From the NCBI GenBank assembly GCA_026260175.1, contig JAKCWW010001176.1:1-64000 (forward strand): DNA of 64,000 bases. Direction: 5' to 3'. Below the pieces are notes generated by a model. It did no database searches. It worked only from the letters and a program-made list of their open reading frames with translations, and was not told where the DNA came from. Source of the DNA: Reticulitermes lucifugus. Lineage: Eukaryota > Arthropoda > Insecta > Blattodea > Rhinotermitidae. Numbering within the stretch: the first letter of the stretch is position 1; each line of letters opens with the position of its first letter. A program made the translations under genes and the position numbers. Shown here piece after piece: positions 55,819 through 64,000 of the stretch.

Positions 55819-56190
55819 TAAAAGTAAAATTTGGTGAGTGCAATAGTTGGATGGACTGGGGACAGCCTTTCCACTTTCCCGGTCTGGAAACCTGAGTCTT
55901 GAATCACTCTTGTGTAACCATCGGGAGCAAAACGGGTTGTTTGAGCAGAAAACAATTAGGACCAATAAACAAGAAAGGTTTCAGTCAAACTTGGACAAAT
56001 GGTGGTAAAGTTTCAAGCGACCAATGTCATTAGAACAAACCGTAGTTAGTCTTTAAGGAAGATACTTTCCTTTTCCCACTTTCAACTTACAACGTGTTGA
56101 TTTTTAAAAGGGAACGTAATCTATTTATATAATTATTTTTATTTAACGAATCTGTCAGTAGTCCATATTATGGAATTGTTGGATTGTTAA
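55819..56190. other. Unassigned sequence
   Basis: No feature recognised. Confidence 0.4.
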
Positions 56191-56194
56191 TGAC

Positions 56195-56330
56195 TGAAGC
56201 GTTCGTGGGATAATCAGAAGAATCACCTCGCGATTTGCTTTGAGGGACCGAGGAAAACCACAGACACGCCAGCCAGGGCACCCAGGCTCAGAACTTCAGC
56301 AGCAAACTGCAAGAAATAATATGATACTGA
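56195..56330 (+). mobile_element. Possible SINE-like repeat family D
   Basis: GAGGGACCGAGGAAAACCAC, AGACACGCCAGCCAGGGCAC, CCAGGCTCAGAAC follows the downstream half of the 45.6 kb copy. The start is not clear. Confidence 0.4.
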
Positions 56331-56655
56331 GTTCATTTCTTATTGCACACTTCGTGACAGTGGCTCACAACTTAAATCTGGCTGTTAGGGTGCCTGGTCC
56401 TCTCAAAGTATACACTTTTATTTATACATTTCTTTCGCTTTATTTTCCAGCATTTGCCTTACTCTGTCTACACAGCTTCCTAAATTTCTTTGCAGTGCTT
56501 TATCTTTACAAACTGATTATTTTTCTGTACCCTAGTTCCTCCTTCCTATGTAGCCAATATTACACAAAAGTCGCATTCCCCGTTGTTTCTGGACAAATAA
56601 AAAATATATGTTTACCATCTTCGTTACATCAAAATAGAGGACTGATTATTTTATA
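56331..56655. other. Unassigned AT-rich sequence
   Basis: Part of a 145-codon ORF (56240-56677) that is strongly hydrophobic (F-L-S-L-Y-F-P-A-F-A-L-L-C-L) through pyrimidine richness. It runs out of a repeat and into the next MITE, so it is not a credible gene. Confidence 0.45.
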
Positions 56656-56829
56656 CAGTGAAACCTGTCTTAAATAAAACCTGGATAGAAGGGAATCCTA
56701 TATTCAGAAGAATACTTTCAAAATCTAGAGGACCTTTACTTTAAATTCAAGTACCTGTTTTAAAAGGAACCTGCCTGCAACGAAAAATAAAATAGACCGT
56801 TGCTGTTCCTTTACAGGCAGGTTTCACTC
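56656..56829. mobile_element. Pogo/Tigger-type MITE with TA target duplication
   Basis: A 174-bp element between TA dinucleotides (56654-56655 and 56830-56831). Ends: left CAGTGAAACCTGTCTTAAAT, right (reverse complement) GAGTGAAACCTGCCTGTAAA. The first 12 bases match except for the terminal base. TA duplication plus a CAGTGAAACC-type end suits pogo-like elements. No transposase. Confidence 0.8.
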
Positions 56830-57034
56830 TACATTAATCTTCTAATTACTCTTAATTCTAGTATTCTGTTTACAATGAAATTGTCTCACTTATTTCTTTT
56901 ACATTATAACATTCAATATATTCTTCGCTACTGCATCTATGCTTTATATCTTAGTTAAATACTAGACAAATATATGTCTTCAGGCATTTTAAAGACTGTA
57001 TTCTGCCTTTCTGTTTCACCACACCTTTATTTTA

Positions 57035-58380
57035 TCATCTTTTATTAGTTTTTTGGTGTCCACCACTGATCAGCCCAACATATGTAAGACCTGCACAAGC
57101 TAAGTGCTCTATCATCTGCTCTGCACAGCTTCCGAATCTCGTAGTCGAATTTCCTTTCTGCCAATCAAAACACTGCCTCACAGGCGCTTCCATGTCCACA
57201 TGCAAACGCTGCTGCCAATATTTAACTGTCAGCCACACAAACTTCCGCCTCCTTCTTCCACTCCTAGTTGCGTTTCCGCGACACAATTGGCTGAACATCT
57301 TGGTACACCTAACAATTTCTTACAAAATCGGTCATGCAAGTTAAAAATGTTCTTAAGAGTCCCCCACAGTTCAACATCATATTTGATCCTGGACTCACAT
57401 ATTTCAAGTGCACTTTCAAACGTCTGGGCTTTCATATTAGGAGTTGTAGTTAAACGTTTATCAGTAGTTACTAAATATCGAAACTTAACTAATGGCTTTC
57501 TTGTTTATTTCAACCTTCTGCATTTTATAAAGTTATTTTCAATTAATTAAATTTGTCAATAAACTCTATACCTTTTCCTTTACGTACTGTTTAACTTTGC
57601 GCCGTTGTATATGCTACTGTGTCAGATTTACTCAAATTACACTTAGATCTCATTCTTACAATACTTTTCTAGCTGATTTATTGTGTTCTGTAAGCCATAA
57701 TTTGTGTAGGATTACGCAGCTACATAACAATCTTACAAAGGCAATTTCATCTCTTTATTGTGCACGAGCACTGGCTATGTTCATACACGCCGTAATATCA
57801 CTTATACAAGTATTAAATAAATAAGGACTCAAGCTACATACCTGTCTCATCCCCACTGTTTGTGAAGCAAAGCTTGTTACTCCAATTTAGACACATATAC
57901 AGAATTTTGAACCATCATACGTCAACTTCACAGAATTTACCACATTTTCGCTCACCCCTCCTCTTCTCATTTTAAACAATAAAACTTCTCTACCGATTGC
58001 GTCAAACGATTTCTCAGCATCCAGAGAACATCGTTAAATTTGGCCTATTTTTTTATCCCGCAAATATTTTTCTACAGTTGTTTCAATTATAAAATTAGTA
58101 CTCAAATAGTATTTATCATAGCAAGCCTGAAATGCTGATATCACCTTGTTTACAGCCAGTACCTTAGCCTGCCAACCACAATCCCTGCATTTACATGTAT
58201 TTTCCACAAACCCAACGGTAATGAAACTCCTCTAGCCTTGCCTTATTATTCCAGACTTCATTTTCTCTTACATTAGGATACGTCGTTACGGTTTTAATTC
58301 AGCTGGAAATTCTTTATTATCTTTAATATAATTAAACAAACATGTCAAATATCTAATTCCCTTGTATTTTGTACCCACGT
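57035..58380 (-). mobile_element. Second LINE family: RT to C-terminal remnant, minus strand
   Basis: Read right to left. Y-I-K-D-N-K-E-F-P-A-E-L-K (about 58300), then E-K-Y-L-R-D-K, A-E-K-S-F-D-A-I-G-R-E-V-L-L-F-K-M-R (RT motif A region, about 57985-58020), G-V-S-E-N-V-V-N-S and S-L-S-P-Y-L-F-N (motif B region, about 57811-57840). No FADD/YADD box survives. After several stops it continues E-I-C-E-S-R-I-K-Y-D-V-E-L-W-G, then H-D-R-F-C-K-K-L-L-G-V-P-R-C-S-A-N (57229-57435), and after a frameshift K-Y-W-Q-Q-R-L-H-V-D and V-R-Q-C-F-D-W-Q-K-G-N (57035-57298). The C-terminal phrase L-H-x-R-F-C-K-x-x-L-G is typical of CR1/jockey-like LINEs and differs from the 53-54.7 kb element. Dead. Plus-strand ORFs here (57104-57550, 57597-57824) are antisense. 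Confidence 0.82.
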
Positions 58381-59068
58381 ACCCAGTTTTACAAAAACTG
58401 TAGGAAAATTATCCAATATCAAGTTTTGCAAATATCGATTCTCGAGTTCCTTCATGCGTAAAGACGGACACAGCGATTTAATAGGCGTTCTGCAAGGATG
58501 CGAACACGCTTAAAATGCCTACCACATATAGCCTATCGCAATATTCAGCAATAAAAATCGTATTTGAAATTTGGTATGAACGTCCTGTTGTGATCATAAT
58601 ATATATAAGGACAGAAAATAACCCTCAATCACAATTTAAACATTGACGAAATTACCTGTCAAATCGTACTACATGTTTCGGCCTATATAGCCATCATCGG
58701 GAACTCATTCCTTACAAAACTATTAAACCACATTATTCTACAACGTTAAGTTTCAATTAATGAGATTGAGAGTTCAACCTTTTACTACGTCCGTGAGTAC
58801 AGTTTAAAATATCCTGGAGTTCAATTAGCCGAAAAACAGAACGTACTAGTAATGTAGTAATATGAACAACTTATGTTTAAAAATATAAGTTTGGTACGTT
58901 TTTAATAAATAAATATATACATATTACTGAGTTTATATCCTTCATTTACAAGGTAGATGTAAAAGTGCTTTGCTATATTTCATTGAAGAAGCATGAATAA
59001 CACCTTGACTTGTTATACTTCAAATTATACACAAAAGATAATTATTTTGGAAAGAATTAAAAGGTATA
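58381..59068. other. Unassigned AT-rich sequence with a family H core
   Basis: TACATGTTTCGGCCTATATA, GCCATCATCGGG at about 58671-58702 shares its core with the foldback at 61.6-61.8 kb. No second arm was recognised. Confidence 0.45.
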
Positions 59069-59078
59069 TACGTATACG

Positions 59079-59344
59079 AAGGGCCGTGCCATGGCTCAGG
59101 CGGTTAGTCGCCGGCCTCTCATCGTGGAGGCCCGGGTTCGATCCTGGGTCAGTCCATGTAGGATTTGTGGTGGACGAAGTGGTACTGGGACAGGTTTTTC
59201 CCCCGTCAATTTCATTCCACCGGTGCTCCAATACTTGGAAAAACGGGGGAAAAATAATCATATTCATCAAAGGGTTTACAACAAGCCTCAAGGCTGCGGT
59301 GCGTCCGTAGTATCTGCTGCGGAGCCTTTCACCATACAAAAAAG
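59079..59344 (+). mobile_element. SINE family A, full length, with 10-bp target duplication
   Basis: Flanked by TACGTATACG (59069-59078 and 59345-59354). GGGCCGTGCCATGGCTCAGG (box A), CCCGGGTTCGATCCTGGGTC (box B), GGATTTGTGGTGGACGAAGT, CAATTTCATTCCACCGGTGC, CAAGCCTCAAGGCTGCGG, GCGGAGCCTTTCACCAT and a short A-rich end. Both pol III boxes are intact. Among the youngest-looking insertions here. Three ORFs crossing it on both strands are SINE translations. Confidence 0.95.
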
Positions 59345-59354
59345 TACGTATACG

Positions 59355-59818
59355 TAGATGTGATAAAACGTAAAATGGCGTATATTATTAACTATATATA
59401 ATATAAGAAATCTCCTTACTTTCCGATATGAATTCCGTTGGTTTTAGTTATGGAAGTTGAATGTATTTTCGTGTGTATATATGTTTCTGTAATTAAAATA
59501 TACAACACTGTAGCTAAATTAAAAACCAAAAATACACCCGAAACAGAAAACATTTGTCAAAGTTTAAATTGTGAGTTACGGCTTTTCTCCTTCCTTATAA
59601 GAACCGTATTTAACACTTTAGACGATCGCGTTTCTGTGATTTCCACAAGAGTAAAACAGCGTTCCTATACGCAATAAATTTATTATAATTCCCTGTTCTC
59701 ATCATCGAAATCAGCGCTATAATTCAGACAGAACTCCGACTCTCAGTACTGTGCATCCTCAGAAATAAGTCTACATTAACTTCATGGACGAATCCTTCTT
59801 GATAACCTAAGAGCTGCT
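59355..59818. other. Unassigned AT-rich sequence
   Basis: A 79-codon ORF (59438-59677) lacks any motif. Confidence 0.4.
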
Positions 59819-59821
59819 GAG

Positions 59822-60035
59822 ACAGCCAAAAAAATAATCCCCGCCTTTTATGAAGAAGATACTATCATTGGATCATATCCCGAGACATTTCAGTCCATTT
59901 CACATCCTTCTGTGCCATACTTTACGATCCACATTAATGCATTTTTATCTACACCTACGTCTTCCAAGTGGTCCCATTTCTTCAGATTTTCCTACTAAAA
60001 ATCGGCGAGCATTCATTATCTCTGCCACGCCTGCT
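59822..60035 (-). mobile_element. LINE 3' end fragment, minus strand
   Basis: The minus-strand translation contains R-K-S-E-E-M-G-P-L-G-R-R-R-C-R, a worn K-P-E-G-K-R-P-L-G-R-P-R-R-R-W, and runs to the UTR phrase CATAAAAGGCGGGGATTATT. The coding frame is lost soon after. Plus-strand ORFs 59850-60092 and 59968-60159 are antisense shadows. Confidence 0.68.
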
Positions 60036-60680
60036 ATGTGCCACGTCCGTATCAATCGGATTTTGTCAGCCTCATACTTCGTGGGGACATAAAACTTCAC
60101 ATAAGCACTCACAGTCTAGGCCTAACTGGGAGGAAGCAACATACAAGCCTATAACTTGAGTCCCGCCCTGTTGTCCGCCCGGACATTTCTATAGTGCGTC
60201 ATGAACATGATGGCCTCAGGGCTCAGGAAGGTGTTGGCTTTACCACGTACAAGAGTCACAAGTGGTTAACTCTCAAGTAGAACACTTCCTTACTTCGTCT
60301 TTTTCTAGGTGAACGCAGAGTCCCTGCAGAGCCAGGGGAGCCATCATGGTCATAGGTATGATACGTGGTTTGTGTGTGCGTGTATGTGTGTGTGTTTACG
60401 CTTGTTTGGAATATCATCCACATTCCAGTATAGCCAGCCCCGAGTTAAACTTATTCGATGTCAGATACAAGAATTCGGTGGCAGACTGGAAGGCCAAAAG
60501 CTTATTTAACTTTTAAAACTGTGTTTCAAACGCGTGAACCGAAGGAACGGTACACATGTAACCGTCATCACACACGATACGTACGTGTCGAGCGATGATT
60601 TACTGTTTCTATTTCTTAAGTTCCATAAGTGATACTTCGTCACATAATATGATAATTATGGTTAATTATTATTATAGGGT
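60036..60680. other. Unassigned sequence with a short GT tract
   Basis: GTGTGTGCGTGTATGTGTGT near 60372-60395 is a small microsatellite. No gene. Confidence 0.45.
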
Positions 60681-60685
60681 ATAAG

Positions 60686-60890
60686 TAATGTGAAAGGAAG
60701 CGGTCGTGGCTTGCTTAAGTAATATTTCAGGAGTTTCCCATAGTAACTGAGTAAAACCACGCAATACCTGACATAATAGAGGTATTCAGGCAGAGGCTCG
60801 AGTCGGCGTCCGTCTAATAGGAAGCAATAATTCATTTTGTGCCGGCTGACAATAAAACCGGATTTTCGAGGTGAAGCCAGTGCGTTCAAA
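60686..60890 (+). mobile_element. SINE-like repeat family D
   Basis: AATGTGAAAGGAAGCGGTCG, TGGCTTGCTTAAGTAATATT, CAGGAGTTTCCC, CTGAGTAAAACCACGCAATA, then a box-B-like GGCTCGAGTCGGCG and an end near GAAGCCAGTGCGTTCAAATT. Diverged but colinear with the 45.6 kb copy. Confidence 0.55.
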
Positions 60891-61607
60891 TTCACGCCAT
60901 TGAGGTTATCTCTTTCCTGTCACGTTAGGCTATAATCAGGCGTTTAAAACTAGGGCTTCGCTGTCATATTAACTTCACCAACGGTACGTAATCGCAACTA
61001 ACAGCGTCTTTAAATAAAACATCTAAAAACACTTATATCCCTCACTACATGATCTTAATTTGCTGTCACATTCAAATATAACATATCGACAGTAAACTAT
61101 ATTATCTTTTTGAAAATATACAACTTTCAAACATATTCGATGTTACACATTTCTACACAAAACCTTGTACTTCGAATTACTGTAGATATTCGAACTGAAC
61201 TATTGCAGACAAAACATATCAGGCTAAATACTGCACAGCTCAACACTTCCCTCTTTTTTCGCTAATGTACAGCATGATTTCAATACAAGTTACACATCCT
61301 ACACATAGCTTACACATAATTAACAAAAAAACTTTGCACTGGAAGTCGTTTTCCGAGATCCATCAGAGAATATCAGATACATATTTTAAGAGAAGTGACG
61401 GTTGTACTGTAAGTATTACAAGGTTAAACTAGGCTACTACAATTTTATTCGCAATTTAGGTCTATGTTTGTGAACTTAGTTATATACAGCAGATTGATCA
61501 TACTTATTTAGTGGTTTCCAACAATATACACTTGTTAGATAAAATATATATACTTGCTTGCTTGCTTGCTTAGTCGTCCTCTTCTACCTTCCGGTGTCAA
61601 GGAAAAA
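60891..61607. other. Unassigned AT-rich sequence with a TTGC repeat
   Basis: A (CTTG) run lies at about 61553-61570, directly followed by CTTAGTCGTCCTCTTCTACC. Such runs end LINE copies elsewhere in the window, but no LINE coding sequence was recognised here. Confidence 0.45.
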
Positions 61608-61610
61608 TAA

Positions 61611-61790
61611 ATATACACTTTAGTATTCTACTTTATACTTTCTCCGATATACTCCTATTTCGGCTCTGAATGAGTCATCATCAAGATGACACACTTCAAG
61701 GGATTATACACTGGTTATACCTCCCTGATGATGGCTAAGAGCCGAAACATGTCGGAGAAAGTATAGGGTAGAATAATAAGGTGTATATAT
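61611..61790. mobile_element. Foldback element of family H
   Basis: About 180 bp. Left arm ATATACACTTTAGTATTCTA, TTTATACTTTCTCCGATATA, TTTCGGCTCTGAA, CATCATCAAG. Right arm (reverse complement) ATATACACCTTATTATTCTA, CCCTATACTTTCTCCGACAT, GTTTCGGCTCTTAGCCATCA, TCAGGG. Arms of about 75 bases. No coding content. Confidence 0.85.
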
Positions 61791-62225
61791 ATACATAGCC
61801 TAAGAAGTGTTATTTTGTAGGAGTCTATTAAATAGTAAAGTATTACACTGAAGATGCAAATTATTAAGATTGCTGATTATTTCACACAAGCTCTCATTGC
61901 TCATAATACTTCAATAAAATTTTATAATGATTCTCCAAGGATTTCCGACGGATGTGTGTACAATAGGTTCATAACTTCCATGTATGCTTCGAATCTCAAT
62001 AAGCCTAATTAAATAAATACATCATATCTAGTAAGAAGCTCCAGGTGTTTCAACGGACTGCACCTGCCAACACGGTTAGCACGGTTTTCCATTGTCAGTA
62101 TCATTCCACCTACACTCCATACTCATTCGTCATCACACGCACTACTTAGCAATTGAGAGCGTCGTTATATGACACCATTAAAAAGAATAAGAAATCCAAT
62201 TGCTAAGCCAGTGAGGCAGACCAAT
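61791..62225. other. Unassigned sequence
   Basis: No feature recognised. Confidence 0.4.
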
Positions 62226-62227
62226 TC

Positions 62228-62275
62228 CTTAGAAACTAACAGTCGCTCAGCTGGTAAGGGATTTCCCAGGCTTTT
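62228..62275 (-). mobile_element. LINE 3' UTR scrap, minus strand
   Basis: Minus strand AAAGCCTGGGAAATCCCTTA, CCAGCTGAGCGACTGTTAG matches the UTR of the 54.6 kb LINE (AAAATGCGGGGAATTTCTTG, ACCAGCTGAGGACCTGTTAG). No coding part remains. Confidence 0.55.
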
Positions 62276-63025
62276 AGGAATCCCCAGGACTCACCACCGC
62301 GGTAACAAGTGCTGCAAATCGTCAGACATTAAGTGAAATTCTTGAAGGTTACTCACTTAGGACCCAATTTCTTATTATCCTCCCATCTATTCTTACGTAT
62401 CCCGATGTTCTCTTCCATTCACATTAGGCCTATATTTCTCTATTATTCGTTTGATGCTAAATTAATGTCCGTTCGCTCACCATAGACCCAAACGACTTAA
62501 TAGTTTAAGTATTCGTCAACCCCAAGTGATTTAATACGTTTCCTCTTGTTGCCTTTCTTTTTGATAAAGGAACTGAAGCAACACAATGCCAATGTGTGCA
62601 CGTGTGTGTACTTCCCACTAACAACTTCTGAACTAATTCGATACATCTCATAACTCGTGAATATAGCCAACAACTTTTTAATCAACTTTCTAATTTACAC
62701 TCGTAACAATAACAACATGTCGGTCTTGCGAACTTCTTGAGTGACAGAAAAAACACTATACAAGTATCCTGATATGTTGTATTATGACACCTTTATCTTT
62801 AAATACATACAACTTGCATAAACCTGCGTGGCAAAAGTTCTCACTTACACTTATGGCTAATCCATAGGAAAAAGATTTTTAGACTACGCAAATCACGCTT
62901 ATTTCTCGTTACGCGAACACTTTACTTATGAGTATCGCTAAAGCGTGCGATACGTACGCATACATACTTCTGAACGAGTGAACTCTTACAGGTATGCAAG
63001 TTACAAGCGAGTAGCTTGTCTGCGA
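62276..63025. other. Unassigned AT-rich sequence
   Basis: No gene or repeat recognised; the 62-codon minus ORF 62497-62685 has no motif. Confidence 0.4.
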
Positions 63026-63026
63026 G

Positions 63027-63305
63027 CTAGCTCAACCACGTTTCTCTCGTACGTGAGGTTTTAAAAATCTCAGAAGGAGAAATTTTCGAAGCAATAACTC
63101 ATTCAGCCGACATGCATAAAGATGCTGAAACTGACGACGAAGTAAATGCAGTAGTAAGAGTATTACACACCAAACACTTTCACAAGTGTTCAAACACAGT
63201 GAAGCGGCAAAAGCAATTATGGGTGAAAATTGGCCAGACCGCGAATTTCACGAATTGAAAAAAGGCTGCCAACAAGGTGCATTTGGAAAACGTTTTGTCT
63301 AAAAC
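63027..63305 (+). pseudogene. ORF-like remnant of unknown family, split by a SINE
   Basis: One frame is open from about 63027 to 63263 and reads R-E-V-L-K-I-S-E-G-E-I-F-E-A-I-T-H-S-A-D-M-H-K-D-A-E-T-D-D-E, then V-R-V-L-H-T-K-H-F-H-K. In the next frame, from about 63190 to 63302, the sequence reads H-S-E-A-A-K-A-I-M-G-E-N-W-P-D-R-E-F-H-E-L-K-K-G. The balanced, acidic and lysine-containing composition is unlike the surrounding AT-rich shadows, and the switch suggests one frameshift near 63185. A SINE A sits at 63314-63566, after which 63575-63730 is open again (D-V-E-D-P-S-K-V-F-T-V-G-S-Y-R-L-P-L-G). I recognise no family. It could be an exon piece, a processed pseudogene or a DNA-transposon scrap. 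Confidence 0.4.
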
Positions 63306-63313
63306 CCGTTGAA

Positions 63314-63566
63314 GGGCCGTGCCATGGCTTAGGCGGTTAGTCTCCGGCCTCTCACCGCGGAGGCCCGAGTTCGATCCCTGGTCAAGTCCATGTGGGATTT
63401 GTGGTGGACAAAGTGGCAGTGAGACAGGTTTACCCCTGTCAATTTCATTCCACCGGTGCTCCATTACACGGAAAAACGAAAAACCTAATACCCTTCATCA
63501 CAGGGTTGCACAATAAGCCTCAAGGCTGCGGTGCATCTGCTGCGAGGACCTTCACCACAAAAAAAA
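63314..63566 (+). mobile_element. SINE family A with 8-bp target duplication
   Basis: Flanked by CCGTTGAA (63306-63313 and 63567-63574). Head GGGCCGTGCCATGGCTTAGG, box B CCGAGTTCGATCCCTGG, body GGGATTTGTGGTGGACAAAG, CAATTTCATTCCACCGGTGC, CAAGCCTCAAGGCTGCGG; a short internal deletion removes the TCCGTAGCTT-type segment near the end. Poly-A of eight. The insertion interrupts an older ORF-like block. Confidence 0.93.
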
Positions 63567-63574
63567 CCGTTGAA

Positions 63575-64000
63575 CCTCAACCTTCTATGTCAAGAAGTTT
63601 GACTATACATATGGGAGTTACTGCAGCTTCAGGCGAAGACGTGGAGGACCCCTCGAAAGTATTCACAGTTGGCAGCTACCGATTACCACTTGGTAATGAC
63701 GAAGTACTTATTGCAGTCTACAAAAATTGATTCTAAAAGAAGTCCATGAATTAAATAAATTCATAAGTTATGTGCCTTGAACGTTTCTGTCAGTAATACC
63801 AAATCAAAGGCCTTCTGGGACAAATCACCTACAAGAACAAAGATAATGGCCTACGACTTCCTTGTCGAACAATGAACAGGTCCAACAATTCAACAGCGTC
63901 GGATGTAATTTCAGATGCAGTTTTGACAATGATGTCCGCACTAAATTACATGTTATCAAGCTATGCGCAGGATATTTAATTGAATCGAAGCGAAACGTAT
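63575..64000. other. Open stretch after the SINE, then unassigned sequence
   Basis: 63575-63730 continues an open frame with S-G-E-D-V-E-D-P-S-K and a stop at 63728-63730. The rest to the window edge has no recognised feature. Confidence 0.35.

Noticed and set aside
56240-56677. 145-codon hydrophobic ORF resembling a membrane protein
   Set aside because: The hydrophobicity follows from T-rich DNA; it starts in a repeat and runs into a MITE.

Overview
This 64 kb window looks like non-coding DNA from a large, repeat-rich insect genome. A polyneopteran such as a cockroach or termite is my best guess. The reasons are the tRNA-headed SINE families, LINE 3' ends with tetranucleotide tails, mariner and hAT-like short elements, AT-rich unique sequence and many short spurious ORFs. 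The species is an inference, because no host marker gene is present. There are no operons, ribosome binding sites or bacterial features. I found no convincing host protein-coding gene and no intact tRNA or rRNA gene. The window is probably intergenic or part of a very long intron.

Layout. 0-5 kb: a reverse-transcriptase scrap on the minus strand at the left edge, a C/G homopolymer inverted pair, a diverged local duplication and a CCA-rich low-complexity tract, then about 2.7 kb of unique DNA. 5-18 kb: foldback elements of a family I call G, five tRNA-derived SINEs of family B, a LINE 3' scrap and a foldback of family F. 19-31 kb: SINE families C, A and D, three scraps related to one LINE or its 3' end, a TA-flanked mariner-type MITE, a decayed mariner-like transposase, G units, and one block with good splice-like borders. 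31-37 kb: paired SINE C and B copies, a hAT-type element with an 8-bp target duplication, and another G foldback. 37-50 kb: microsatellites, SINE A, minus-strand LINE ends, a second copy of an unnamed repeat E, and a G foldback. 50-55 kb: F and G foldbacks, one carrying a nested SINE B, then a 27-bp minisatellite interrupted by an assembly gap, the best LINE reverse-transcriptase remnant and a perfect 31-bp-arm palindrome. 55-64 kb: a pogo-type MITE, a second LINE family on the minus strand, two well-preserved SINE A insertions with target-site duplications, and a foldback of family H.

Nothing here works together as a pathway. The elements interact as parasites and hosts of one another: SINE B is nested in G, and SINE A splits an older ORF-like block. 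The LINE ends probably reflect the machinery that mobilised the SINEs, though which LINE served which SINE cannot be read from this window. The most interesting unexplained signal is family G: a unit of roughly 85-100 bp with a recurring terminal phrase and a recurring core, found at about a dozen places, alone or as head-to-head inverted pairs that would fold into long hairpins.
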